Source of the DNA: Fimbriimonas sp.
GTDB lineage: Bacteria > Armatimonadota > Fimbriimonadia > Fimbriimonadales > Fimbriimonadaceae
DNA length: 64,000 nucleotides
Reading direction: 5' to 3'
Assembly: GCA_029866005.1 (NCBI GenBank)
Contig: JARXAE010000003.1
Location: forward strand, 1 to 64,000
This document shows, in pieces, positions 32,871 through 40,977 of this stretch. The position numbers were made by a program, and so were the translations under genes. The notes beneath the pieces are model-generated. The model ran no database searches, had not been told where the DNA came from, and was given only the letters and a program-made list of their open reading frames with translations. How positions within the stretch are numbered: the stretch's first letter is position 1; the number at the start of each line of letters is the position of its first letter.

Positions 32871-34706
32871 TTAGAACTTGATGCCGTATTGCATTCCGAA
32901 GAAGCCGCCCTTCTGGTTACCGATTGTTGTGGTTCCTGGATTGACGAGCACTCCGCTGGTGTCGCCCATTTGGTAGAACAACTTGAGGAGCGAGTTGCTG
33001 CCTGCGTCGTAGTCGAGCCAGATGGTGGAGAATCGAGCGAAGGAACCGGGGGCAAAGCCCTGGAATCCACCGTCGAACTGGGTGTTCTCGTGGGTGAGCA
33101 TCATGCCCCACTTTGGAGTGAGGGCAGTCTTAAGACCTACGTTCCAGCCCTTGGTTTCGCCAACGCCTTGGATTGCCTTGTTATTGGCATATCCGCCGCT
33201 GAGGTTCCACTTATCGTTGATTTGGAAGCCCAAATCAGCGGTGACTCGGTTGACGTCGACGAGGTTTCGGAAAACTCCCGTTCGTCCCCAGTCGCCTGGA
33301 GCGACGTAGTTCTGCTCAACGTGGTCGTAGCCGACCTTGATGCCACCAAAGATGGAAGTGGCAACGTTGTAGCGCACGTTGTTGTTGTCAACGATGGTTC
33401 CTTGGTTGAACTTCTGGATGGACTTTCCGTAGCCGCCGGTGAAGGCAAGACCAGCAATGTTTAAGTCGCCATCAACACCGTAGATCTCTTGTCGGTTCAC
33501 TGGACCATTGTTACCGTCGAGGTTGACATAGGTTCCGGTGAACTTTGCGAAGTTGCCGAGGCCAAACGCGATCTGGGTACCCAAGATTCGCGAAGGATTG
33601 ATTCCGCCTGCGATCACTGGCTGAAGCGCGGTGCCTGCACTGGTGTTCGCTCCGAAGCTACCAACGAATGCATTCACCGAGACAGGACCGAAACCGTAGG
33701 TGCCGGTCTTGAGACCGTCCATGAGGTACTGACCGTTGTCCCATCGCTCTTGGTTGTAGAAGCTCGTGAAGTCTGGTCGAGCGAGGATGTAGTGGCCGAG
33801 GTTGATACCTTGGCGACCCACGGTCGAGTTGAGGACTTCTGGAAGAGCGGCCCAAGCGGTGTTGAGGTAGACCTCTGACGCTGGGTTCTTGCCGTAGGCA
33901 GTTCCGATTTGAGCAGCGAAATCGGACTGGTTGCCGATTCCTGCGGTTGCAACGTTACCAACTACGAGTTCTGCTCCCCATGCTCGCTGAGCGGATGCTC
34001 CGCTTGAAAGCTTGAGGCCGAGTTCGTGAAGAACGCCAAGGTCGTCGACTCCAGCACCCGTTGGGTTACCGATGGTGAATCGACCGTCTTGGTTGTATCC
34101 GGCTGGAGACCCGCTATCTCGGGTACCAGCAAAGGCCCAGAGGTTTGCGTCGCCGCTGATGACGACGTTCTCAGTCTTCTTCTCGAGTGCGGTGATTCGC
34201 ATCGACAAGTCGTTGAGCTGCTTCTTCATGCCGGTGACGTCTGCGCCGAGGGAGGTGAGTTCCTTCGAGTAGGTTGACGTCATCTTCTTGAGCATCGAGA
34301 TGTCCGATCCCCATGCTTTCATGGTTCCAACATCGCTCTTGAGGGAAGCCAAAGCTGCCTTGAGTTCGCTGTTGTCTGCTGGAGCAGGGGTAGCCATTTC
34401 GCCTGACTTCTTGTTGATCTTCGCTTCAAGATCTTTGATCTTGGCGGCGACATCTTCGTCAAACGAGACGAGCTTGGCGTAAACAGCGTAAATCATGGAG
34501 GCCATTTCGTAGCGAGTGAGCGCTCGAGTGCCTTCGTAATTGCCGTTTGGCATACCTTGGATGAATTTTTCGAGCTTCAGTCGCTTGACGGCGTCTGCAG
34601 CCCAGTGAGTGTCCTGTACGTCCGGGAACGAGTCCTGGGCGATTGCAGGTGCAACGATTCCGAGGCTGAACACCAGGGAAAGGGCAATCTTGTAAGTTCG
34701 CTTCAT
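32871..34706 (-). CDS. SLH-domain outer-membrane porin (S-layer-like)
   Basis: 611 residues. A signal peptide ends AIA-QD (about 23). One SLH domain follows (FPDVQDTHWAADAVKRL, GNYEGTRALTRYEMASMIYAV, about 26-80), then a coiled coil (about 85-185; KIKDLEAKINKKSG, KKQLNDLSMRITALEKKTE). From ~190 to the end is a beta-barrel with alternating strands, finishing in FGMQYGIKF with a terminal Phe. This is the SLH, stalk and barrel plan of Thermus/Deinococcus SlpA-type and cyanobacterial porins, which tether the outer membrane to the cell-wall polymer. The gene is monocistronic. Upstream, AGGAG lies 14 nt from the ATG, an unusually long SD distance, and TCTAAT 6 nt from it. Confidence 0.88.
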   Translation of the reverse strand: MKRTYKIALSLVFSLGIVAPAIAQDSFPDVQDTHWAADAVKRLKLEKFIQGMPNGNYEGTRALTRYEMASMIYAVYAKLVSFDEDVAAKIKDLEAKINKKSGEMATPAPADNSELKAALASLKSDVGTMKAWGSDISMLKKMTSTYSKELTSLGADVTGMKKQLNDLSMRITALEKKTENVVISGDANLWAFAGTRDSGSPAGYNQDGRFTIGNPTGAGVDDLGVLHELGLKLSSGASAQRAWGAELVVGNVATAGIGNQSDFAAQIGTAYGKNPASEVYLNTAWAALPEVLNSTVGRQGINLGHYILARPDFTSFYNQERWDNGQYLMDGLKTGTYGFGPVSVNAFVGSFGANTSAGTALQPVIAGGINPSRILGTQIAFGLGNFAKFTGTYVNLDGNNGPVNRQEIYGVDGDLNIAGLAFTGGYGKSIQKFNQGTIVDNNNVRYNVATSIFGGIKVGYDHVEQNYVAPGDWGRTGVFRNLVDVNRVTADLGFQINDKWNLSGGYANNKAIQGVGETKGWNVGLKTALTPKWGMMLTHENTQFDGGFQGFAPGSFARFSTIWLDYDAGSNSLLKLFYQMGDTSGVLVNPGTTTIGNQKGGFFGMQYGIKF

Positions 34707-34889
34707 GCTTGAATTAGATTCTCCTGTTAAAAGTGTGGTTACTTTGCCTACTTTGTTTCGTTTTATCCTGACTCTGCGAGCACTTTCCTATGTTACTTAC
34801 CCACCGAGTTTTGGACTTTACGAATCAAGTTGGCACAACACCACAACTTGAGTATCACATGTTGTGCCTTTCAGATTCAAGTACGGCGA
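34707..34889. promoter_or_regulatory. Intergenic region between the M23 gene and the porin gene
   Basis: 183 bp. It should contain the porin promoter; ATAAAACGAAAC and TAGGCAAAGT on the minus strand are AT-rich candidates, but no clear -35/-10 stands out. It also holds two interlocking inverted repeats (34825-34868). Confidence 0.4.
34825..34868. repeat. Two interlocking inverted repeats (pseudoknot-like)
   Basis: Arms TCAAGTTG (34825-34832) and CAACTTGA (34844-34851) form one stem. Arms GGCACAACA (34832-34840) and TGTTGTGCC (34860-34868) form another whose 5' arm lies in the loop of the first. This is H-type pseudoknot topology, or two mutually exclusive hairpins, 22 bp after the M23 stop codon. 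Confidence 0.5.
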
Positions 34890-36020
34890 CTACAAATACG
34901 ATGCCGGGTTCACGGGGCGACCATTTTGCCTGATCTCAAAATGAAGATGCGGGCCGGTTGAAAGGCCACTTGAACCGATCGATCCGATCCTTTGGCCACG
35001 TCGGACTGCTGATCCGGAAGAGACCATGATACGGCTGAGATGCCCGTAGACGGATGACATTCCTCCACCGTGTTCGATAATGATTGCGTTGCCGTAGCCG
35101 CCGAGGCGGGACGTACTGATGACCACTCCGTTGCCGGCTGCATAGACTGGGGCGCCGTATCCACCGCCAAAGTCGATGCCGTTATGCATGCGGTTGTATT
35201 TCAGGATAGGGTGGAATCGCATGCCAAATCCGCTGGTGCTTCGTCCGGCGGCCGGGGGACCAAATCTGCCGTCTCCCATTGGCGGAAGGCTCTTCCCTGA
35301 TTTTATGGCGGCCTTCAATCGCTCGTTGACCTGGTCTTCGATTTTTTGGCTGTCCTCGTCGAACTGTTTGACGATTTGTTCCATTTCGTTGCGCCGATCC
35401 TTGAGGGAATCCATGAGGGCGATCTTGGCGGCTCGTGCCTTCTCAAGTTGATCCTGCTTCTCCTTTTGGGTTTGGAGCATGGAGTTCACGCTTGCGACGA
35501 GCGAGTCCTGCTCGGTTTTCTCTTTCTCGATTCGGTCGCGGACGACGACGTACTCCTCAAAGAGTTTTCGATCCTTTCGAGCGATTCGATCGAGAATGAA
35601 CTGTCTCGAAGCGATGTCTCCGGAGTCGGCAAGTCCTAGGAGTGCGGAAAGAGTCGTTTCTTGACCCCGCACATACATCGCACGGAGCCGTCGCCGGACT
35701 TCGGCTTGCTTGCCGGAGAGTTCTGCTTCGGCTTTGAGTAACGACTTTCCAAGCTCCTCTTGTCTCTCCTTGGCTGCGGAGAGTTTCTCGGCGGTTTGTT
35801 CAAGGGTGGTTTCGGCTTCTTCGAGGCGGGAGTCTACGCCCTCGATTTCGGCCCGTACGTCGCGAATGACCTCCTTGGCGGCGTTGAGTTGGCTTTGCGC
35901 TCGCTTTTTTTGCTTCTCAATCCTCTCAAGTTCCTGCTTGAGTTGTTTGACGGATGGCTTCTTTTGTGCCATGACCCCGAGGGGGATGAGGAGCAGGAGC
36001 AGGAGCCAAGATCGCTTCAT
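34890..36020 (-). CDS. M23 peptidase with coiled-coil domain, EnvC/PcsB-like partner of FtsEX
   Basis: 376 residues. A signal peptide (LLLLLIPLGVMA) precedes a long coiled coil (about 22-230; rich in KQELERIEKQKKRAQ-type heptads). The C-terminal LytM/M23 domain (about 265-376) contains MHNGIDFGGGYGAPVYAA and GPHLHFEIRQNG. Its HxxxD and HxH zinc ligands are all present, unlike the degenerate E. coli EnvC, so it may cut peptidoglycan cross-links itself. It overlaps the end of ftsX by 4 bp (ATGA), which strongly suggests control by FtsEX. Confidence 0.88.
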   Translation of the reverse strand: MKRSWLLLLLLIPLGVMAQKKPSVKQLKQELERIEKQKKRAQSQLNAAKEVIRDVRAEIEGVDSRLEEAETTLEQTAEKLSAAKERQEELGKSLLKAEAELSGKQAEVRRRLRAMYVRGQETTLSALLGLADSGDIASRQFILDRIARKDRKLFEEYVVVRDRIEKEKTEQDSLVASVNSMLQTQKEKQDQLEKARAAKIALMDSLKDRRNEMEQIVKQFDEDSQKIEDQVNERLKAAIKSGKSLPPMGDGRFGPPAAGRSTSGFGMRFHPILKYNRMHNGIDFGGGYGAPVYAAGNGVVISTSRLGGYGNAIIIEHGGGMSSVYGHLSRIMVSSGSAVRRGQRIGSIGSSGLSTGPHLHFEIRQNGRPVNPASYL

Positions 36021-36895
36021 TGAATCCTCTTGTGAAGCCTGATGAGGGCGAGGATGGCGCAGATGATGCCGTAGCTTGCTCCTGCGATCACGGTCCAGAA
36101 ATAGACTGGCTGAGCCGGAAACGCTGGGAGAGGTGGGATCGACTCGTAGGAAAGGACGACAAGGCTGACTTGGCGGTAAGTGAGTTGTAGCAGGACCGCG
36201 GCGAGGAGTCCACCGAATACGCCTTGCACCTTACCTTCAATCACCATTGGCAAATACATGGTTGAGTAGCCCGCTCCGACAAGCCTCATGATACGGATTT
36301 CGATGCGCCGCGACATCGCGGCAAGGCGCGTGACCGTGAAGATGAGGACTCCTGCGACGAGGAGGAGGATTCCCCCAGCGGTGGCGCCAACCCAGCGCAA
36401 CAGCTTGAGGGCTTGCTCGAGAAGGTTTTGTTCTTTGCGCAGGTAGTTGACTCCGTTTACGGGCTCGACCTCGGCGCGCGCGCGCATCTGTGCAGCGATT
36501 GTGTCCCCTTGGCTCAGGTCGTTCAGAATAATCTTGAGCCCGTCCGGATAGGGGTTATCGATATCCTTAGCGATGTCAGGGTTCTCTTTCGAAAACTTCT
36601 CCCAGGCATTCTCCTTTGGAATCAGAATCGCTTTTTCGACTCCTCGAGTGGCTCGCACGTCTTTAAGAGTTGATGAGACTTGGTCTCGAGTTGTTCCCTC
36701 CTTGAGATAGACGCGCATCTCGAGAGTGCCGGTCATCCTTCTTGCCCCTTTCTGAAGTCCAAGATAGAGTAGACCCAGACCCCCCAAAACGTATAGGCAG
36801 ACGGCGGTCGTCAGAACACTGAGCACGACCATTCCGAGGTTTCGCCTCAAGGAGACTATGGCTTCGCCGAGGATGAAAAAGATCCGGTCAAGCAT
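36017..36895 (-). CDS. ftsX: Cell division membrane protein FtsX
   Basis: 292 residues from ATG 36895 (MLDRIFF), 8 bp inside the end of ftsE; a longer frame to 36985 lies wholly within ftsE. One N-terminal TM helix (about 22-45), a periplasmic domain (about 50-160; MRVYLKEGTTRDQVSSTLKD) that should grip the M23 coiled coil, then three TM helices. With FtsE it forms the ABC-like mechanotransmitter that activates wall hydrolysis at the septum. Confidence 0.9.
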   Translation of the reverse strand: MLDRIFFILGEAIVSLRRNLGMVVLSVLTTAVCLYVLGGLGLLYLGLQKGARRMTGTLEMRVYLKEGTTRDQVSSTLKDVRATRGVEKAILIPKENAWEKFSKENPDIAKDIDNPYPDGLKIILNDLSQGDTIAAQMRARAEVEPVNGVNYLRKEQNLLEQALKLLRWVGATAGGILLLVAGVLIFTVTRLAAMSRRIEIRIMRLVGAGYSTMYLPMVIEGKVQGVFGGLLAAVLLQLTYRQVSLVVLSYESIPPLPAFPAQPVYFWTVIAGASYGIICAILALIRLHKRIQ

Positions 36896-37721
36896 CGTCG
36901 CCCCCTGATTCCGATTCCTCGATCTGCAAATCGACGTTTTCGTCTGGCTCTGATGGCGCATCCTCGTTACCATCGACGACCGCAATCAGGGGGATCACTT
37001 CGGTTTCCAATGGCTCGGACTTCGGCCTCTCCATTGGCCCTGAGTCGCTCACGATCCTGCCTTCTTCTAGGCGAATAATTCGGGCAGGAACTTGGTCGAC
37101 AACTAGCATGTCATGGGTTGCAACGATTACCGTTGAACCACGGTCGTTGAGATCCAGCAGCAGCTGCATGATCTCCATGGAGTGATCCGGATCAAGGTTT
37201 CCGGTAGGTTCATCGGCAAGGATGAGGGGGGGGTCATTGACCAGCGATCGACCAATAGCAACGCGCTGACGTTCCCCTCCGGAAAGTTCGTCAGGGAAGC
37301 TTTTGGCTTTATGGAGGAGATGAACTCCCATTAAAATGAAAGGCGTTCGGCGGCGGGTTTGGCGGCGAGTTTTGCCTGCGGCGCGACTGGCGTAGGCAAT
37401 GTTTTCTTCGACGGTTTTCTTGGGCAGAAGAGCGTAGTCCTGAGGGACGATTCCCATTTTTCGACGGAGTTTTGGGATGAATAGCGCAAGTTGGCGGTTA
37501 ATTTCTTTCCCCTCAATCACCACTGCGCCTTTGGTAGGGTTGACCTCTCGACTCAAGAGTTTCAGAAGGGTGCTCTTCCCTGCTCCGGTGGTGCCGACAA
37601 GGAAGACAAATTCTCCCTTTTGAATCTGCAATGAGAGCGAATGGATGGCGTCTTTGTGAGAACGGTATGAGACTTCGACGGCTCGAAACTCAATATGCGG
37701 TTGCCCCTTCTCCACCTCCAT
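36888..37721 (-). CDS. ftsE: Cell division ATP-binding protein FtsE
   Basis: 277 residues, about 50 longer than usual. Walker A GTTGAGKST, Q-loop VPQDYALLP, signature LSGGERQRVAIGRS, Walker [13 protein letters not shown] and switch His (VIVATHDM) are all present. The extra C-terminal ~55 residues (VSDSGPMERPKSEPLETEV to the acidic DENVDLQIEESESGGDD) form a disordered acidic tail. First gene of the ftsE-ftsX-M23 operon; divergent from the HAD gene 30 bp away. Confidence 0.92.
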   Translation of the reverse strand: MEVEKGQPHIEFRAVEVSYRSHKDAIHSLSLQIQKGEFVFLVGTTGAGKSTLLKLLSREVNPTKGAVVIEGKEINRQLALFIPKLRRKMGIVPQDYALLPKKTVEENIAYASRAAGKTRRQTRRRTPFILMGVHLLHKAKSFPDELSGGERQRVAIGRSLVNDPPLILADEPTGNLDPDHSMEIMQLLLDLNDRGSTVIVATHDMLVVDQVPARIIRLEEGRIVSDSGPMERPKSEPLETEVIPLIAVVDGNEDAPSEPDENVDLQIEESESGGDDA

Positions 37722-37739
37722 ACGATACCTAGCGGCGGG

Positions 37740-37745
37740 TATATT
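37740..37745 (+). promoter_or_regulatory. Leaderless -10 (TATATT) of the HAD gene
   Basis: TATATT, spacer GAACTC, TTG at 37752. The exact spacing identifies the TTG start. Confidence 0.55.
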
Positions 37746-37751
37746 GAACTC

Positions 37752-38393
37752 TTGAGAAAAGGACTTCTTTTTGACTTCGATGGGCTGGTATTAGACACCG
37801 AAACTCCTGAAGTCCGAGCCTGGGAATGGATGTTTGCCCAGCACAACCTTGAATATCCTAAGGAAGTTTGGCAAAGCATCGTCGGGCGCGGACCCGATCA
37901 AATCTCGGAGAAACCAGAGGATATCTTGGTTCGAGAGGCGAAGCTGAATGAGACGCCGGAGCGGATCTATACGACTTTCCGGGCTCGTTACTTCCAGATT
38001 TTGGAGAAGGTCGCCAGGCCAGGTGTGGAGAAGCTCATTGCGGAGGCGACTGCCCTCGGATATGAGTTGCACATCGTTTCCAGCAGCGAGAAGCGTTGGG
38101 TTGAGGGGCATCTCAATGACCTTGGACTTCGTGAACATTTTCAGACTTTGACGACTCGTGATGAAGGGGTTCCGACAAAGCCCGCGCCGGATCTTTATCT
38201 TCGGTGTCTCGAAAAGAATGGCTTAAAGCCGAAGCAGGTTTGGGCTCTAGAGGACTCAGCAAATGGCCTTGCCGCAGCTAAGGCGGCCGGAATCAAGACT
38301 CTGGTTTGCCCGAATCCGACGACGGAGCATCTCGACTTCAGTAAGGCGGACAAGATCGTTCTGTCACTAGAGGAAGTTTCGCTTCCGCTGTAA
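37752..38393 (+). CDS. HAD-superfamily hydrolase, beta-phosphoglucomutase-like
   Basis: 213 residues from TTG 37752. HAD motif I FDFDGLVLDTE follows within four residues of this start, which supports it over the ATG at 37695. Motif II HIVSSSEKRW, a Lys in GVPTKPAPDLYL and motif IV ALEDSANGLAAAKAAG complete the set. The four-helix cap between motif I and II places it with subfamily IA phosphatases and phosphoglucomutases; substrate unknown. It is followed 18 bp later by the first of two paralogous proteins. Confidence 0.88.
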   Translation: MRKGLLFDFDGLVLDTETPEVRAWEWMFAQHNLEYPKEVWQSIVGRGPDQISEKPEDILVREAKLNETPERIYTTFRARYFQILEKVARPGVEKLIAEATALGYELHIVSSSEKRWVEGHLNDLGLREHFQTLTTRDEGVPTKPAPDLYLRCLEKNGLKPKQVWALEDSANGLAAAKAAGIKTLVCPNPTTEHLDFSKADKIVLSLEEVSLPL

Positions 38394-38398
38394 AAAGG

Positions 38399-38404
38399 TA
38401 CAAC
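38399..38404 (+). promoter_or_regulatory. Possible -10 (TACAAC) of the gene at 38412
   Basis: TACAAC followed by 7 nt and GTG at 38412; the last base departs from TANNNT. The gene could equally be co-transcribed with the HAD gene. Confidence 0.35.
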
Positions 38405-38411
38405 CGAGGAC

Positions 38412-38963
38412 GTGTCAGAACTCTTCGAACGCCTGCGCGAGGCCATCCAGACCTGCCTTGACCGTGAGGAGCTGATCGGCATCCACTACGAACCAGATGT
38501 GTTCGAGGTCGGCTTTGTTAGGGCCTTTGACGGCGACTCATTTCGGCTCGAGCGGATTGACCGCTATGGGCAAAACTGGGGTTCATTCGTTGGGACACTC
38601 GACAAGGTTCTGAGAACTCAACATGGGACGCAGTACATGCAGTCTGTTCAGCTGCTCTTGGAGCGCGTTAAGCAAGGGCCGACGCCCTCTCGCGGCGCGC
38701 CAGACTCACTGGAGATGGAGAAGTTGCTTGAGTTTTGTAAGAGCCGGAACATCATTGTCGGTTTGCACAATGAGGAAGGGAGCACCCTTTACGGTTATGT
38801 CCGGGCTTACTCAAGTGACCATGTCGAGCTAGAGGAGATTAGCTTTTTGGGGTACGAGGATGGCACCCGGATCATGCCAGTTGACGACATTACTCGGCTC
38901 ACCTATGGTGGACCGGACGAGGAATCTCGGATGTTTTTGAACCGAGTCCGGTTAGGTCTCTAG
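38412..38963 (+). CDS. Two-module protein of unknown function, paralogue 1
   Basis: 183 residues from GTG 38412, no signal peptide. It consists of two similar halves (about 18-82 and 100-180), each predicted as a small beta-barrel: LIGIHYEPDVFEVGFVRAFDGDSFRLERID and IIVGLHNEEGSTLYGYVRAYSSDHVELEEI. Each is followed by a GTxDKV/VDDITRL strand and a helix (GTQYMQSVQLLLERV and SRMFLNRVRLGL). The gene at 40420 has the same organisation and C-terminus (RVRLGL vs QVRMGL). I do not recognise the family; an Sm/SH3-like fold is plausible, perhaps nucleic-acid or protein binding. Confidence 0.6.
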   Translation: MSELFERLREAIQTCLDREELIGIHYEPDVFEVGFVRAFDGDSFRLERIDRYGQNWGSFVGTLDKVLRTQHGTQYMQSVQLLLERVKQGPTPSRGAPDSLEMEKLLEFCKSRNIIVGLHNEEGSTLYGYVRAYSSDHVELEEISFLGYEDGTRIMPVDDITRLTYGGPDEESRMFLNRVRLGL

Positions 38964-38966
38964 GGA

Positions 38967-39299
38967 TTACATCATCGCAAATTCTGTCGGTGTTGACTCT
39001 CCGGGCAGGGTGAGAGTCAGCTTTTGATCAAGCCTCTGGAAGTCCGACTGGCTAGTCGTGCCGTTGATCGTCATCTCCATCTTCCCCTCTGAGAGTTTCT
39101 TCCAGCTACCGAGTACTTCCACTCCACCCTTGGTCATCTTAAGGCTGCCCGAAGGGTCGACATCGAGGTCAATTCCGGATGGCTGGCTGCTTACCCATAT
39201 GCCGACTGGCGATGATGTCATATCGGAGCTCACCGGTGCGGAACCTTGCCCACAACCAAGGAGCAAACAGCTAATCAGAACTAATCCTTGAATGCGCAT
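38967..39299 (-). CDS. Small lipoprotein of unknown function
   Basis: 110 residues from ATG 39299; an ATG three codons upstream (39308) gives the same mature protein. The lipobox is LLLGC at about 14-18. The mature ~90 residues are a single small domain with alternating strands (GIWVSSQPSGIDLDVDPSGSLKM, GSWKKLSEGKMEMTINGT), reminiscent of META/lipocalin-like small domains in pattern only. It converges on the two-module gene with a 3-bp gap. Confidence 0.6.
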   Translation of the reverse strand: MRIQGLVLISCLLLGCGQGSAPVSSDMTSSPVGIWVSSQPSGIDLDVDPSGSLKMTKGGVEVLGSWKKLSEGKMEMTINGTTSQSDFQRLDQKLTLTLPGESTPTEFAMM

Positions 39300-39423
39300 C
39301 GGATACATCTCACCTCAGCAATGTTATGGTTACGTTACTAACATTTCTGGTTAACCATTGCTTAATGTCGGAGGCGCAAAATCTGCGCGTAGCTCGCGAA
39401 AGTGGGTTGATAGAGCCATTCTC

Positions 39424-40347
39424 ATGAATAGAAAAGCCTTTACTCTTATCGAATTGTTGGTGGTTATTGCCATCATCGCAATTCTCGCTGCGATCCTCTT
39501 CCCAGTCTTTGCCCAGGCAAAGGCGGCCGCAAAGAAATCTCTCTCGCTTTCGAACCAGAAGCAGATGGGACTGTCGGCTGTGATGTATGCATCTGACTAC
39601 GACGATGGTCTTTCAGAGACTGGCTGGGACGGTCCCTGCATGCGCCCCGATGACACCCACGACTTGACGTCGGCATCAGTCGGTGACGCTTTCTTCAGCG
39701 GTGTGTTCTCATTCTTGCTGGCGAACCAGCCTTACATGAAGAATCTAGACATCATGGCTGACCCAGCGGACCCAGATAAGGGTGTCTATGGAAAGGATGG
39801 TTCGATCTGCTTCGAAACACAGCTTCTTCAGTTCGGAACCCGTGGAGCTTACTCCGGAATGCGTTTGGTTCCTGGAGCCATGGCTAAAGCGCTGCCAGCC
39901 TCCTACGGTGGCAACTATCTCCTCTCGGTTACCTATGATGCTCCTCGAGGAAGCACGAAGAGCAAGGGTCGAAACATGACGGCTATCGATAGCCCAGCCA
40001 ACGTTGTCTACACCATCGAAGTCGGTTCCGTCCGAAGTGCGACTGGACTCAACTTCTCGGGCTGGTACACGGCTCCTGGATACGGATTGAGCGGTGCTGC
40101 AGATGGTTCTGGACGATGGGAGCGAGGCGCACGCCACGCTCAAGGTCGAAACTGGGCATTCTGCGACGGCCATGCGAAATTCCAAAAGGATGTTCCGTAC
40201 AAGACCGCAACCGGCACCAGCAAAGGTCAGCGCCAGTTGATGTGGGATTACCAGCAAATCGGTATCTACACCTTCCCTGAAACCACCAATCGCGACTATT
40301 GCCCTAAGGGTGTCACCTGCACAACCCTCAGCAACCGAAACTGGTAA
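39424..40347 (+). CDS. Type IV pilin-like protein with prepilin N-terminal domain
   Basis: 307 residues from ATG 39424. [14 protein letters not shown] is a type III leader, with cleavage before Phe by a prepilin peptidase and a Glu at position 5 of the mature protein. It is followed by a hydrophobic helix ([19 protein letters not shown]). The C-terminal domain contains [17 protein letters not shown], the H-X9-DG-type motif of DUF1559-like bacterial pseudopilins, which are very abundant in Armatimonadota and Planctomycetes. It stands alone rather than in a pilus operon, so it is probably one of many surface pseudopilins. A strong terminator follows. Confidence 0.85.
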   Translation: MNRKAFTLIELLVVIAIIAILAAILFPVFAQAKAAAKKSLSLSNQKQMGLSAVMYASDYDDGLSETGWDGPCMRPDDTHDLTSASVGDAFFSGVFSFLLANQPYMKNLDIMADPADPDKGVYGKDGSICFETQLLQFGTRGAYSGMRLVPGAMAKALPASYGGNYLLSVTYDAPRGSTKSKGRNMTAIDSPANVVYTIEVGSVRSATGLNFSGWYTAPGYGLSGAADGSGRWERGARHAQGRNWAFCDGHAKFQKDVPYKTATGTSKGQRQLMWDYQQIGIYTFPETTNRDYCPKGVTCTTLSNRNW

Positions 40348-40372
40348 TCGTTTGATTGTTTGAAACTGTATT

Positions 40373-40398
40373 GAGCCGCCATGGGGCGGCTCTTTTTT
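40373..40398 (+). terminator. Intrinsic terminator of the prepilin gene
   Basis: GAGCCGCC, loop ATGG, GGCGGCTC, then TTTTTT at 40393-40398. The next gene's promoter starts within 10 bp of it. Confidence 0.9.
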
Positions 40399-40407
40399 GT
40401 GTCCAGC

Positions 40408-40413
40408 TATAAT
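40408..40413 (+). promoter_or_regulatory. Leaderless -10 (consensus TATAAT) of the gene at 40420
   Basis: TATAAT, spacer CTTTGG, then GTG at 40420. It resolves the start against the in-frame ATG at 40381, which lies inside the terminator loop. Confidence 0.65.
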
Positions 40414-40419
40414 CTTTGG

Positions 40420-40974
40420 GTGGCTGCCGCAGTAGATCGATTCCGAGAAATACTTCGCCGATACGTTGGCAAGAATGAACTGGTAGAGATTTACGACGAC
40501 TCGCAAGACCTTGACAAGTTTGAGGTCGGGTTTATCGTTGCGGTTGGTGATGACACTTACTTTGTCAAGAAGGTAGATGCCAAAGGACGGTACAACGGGC
40601 ACTACATGGGGCGGCTCGACGATGTGGTTCGACTGGCGACCGGGACCCAATATCTCACCGCGGTCCGACTGCTTACGGAACGTGCAAGATCTTCTGAGGG
40701 AGCCGAGCATGAGCTACCACCCCTTGACGCCTTTTCAGATTTACTGAAGTATGCCCATCGAAACCGTTTAATGGTGAGTGCTTGGGTAGATGTTAACTTC
40801 TTCGGGTTTGTTCAGGAGTTCACGAACGAACACTTGGAGCTGATCGAGGTCAACAAATCTGGTCTGGAAGATGGCATTCAGTATCTAGATATTGATGAGA
40901 TCAGCACGATAGAGCTCGGCGGGCCCGATGTGGATGCCCGCCGATTTCTGCATCAAGTCCGGATGGGACTTTAG
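40420..40974 (+). CDS. Two-module protein of unknown function, paralogue 2
   Basis: 184 residues from GTG 40420. Organisation matches the gene at 38412: N-terminal helix (RFREILRRYVG), module 1 (ELVEIYDDSQDLDKFEVGFIVAVGDDTYFVKKVD to GTQYLTAVRLLTERA) and module 2 (MVSAWVDVNFFGFVQEFTNEHLELIEVN to GPDVDARRFLHQVRMGL). No signal peptide, no catalytic motifs. It converges on the exported protein gene downstream with 3 bp between. Function not recognised. Confidence 0.6.
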   Translation: MAAAVDRFREILRRYVGKNELVEIYDDSQDLDKFEVGFIVAVGDDTYFVKKVDAKGRYNGHYMGRLDDVVRLATGTQYLTAVRLLTERARSSEGAEHELPPLDAFSDLLKYAHRNRLMVSAWVDVNFFGFVQEFTNEHLELIEVNKSGLEDGIQYLDIDEISTIELGGPDVDARRFLHQVRMGL

Positions 40975-40977
40975 CGA

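Noticed and set aside
39745-40710. 321-codon minus-strand frame over the prepilin and paralogue genes
   Set aside because: Runs through a strong terminator and an excellent TATAAT promoter on the other strand; no family-like motifs.
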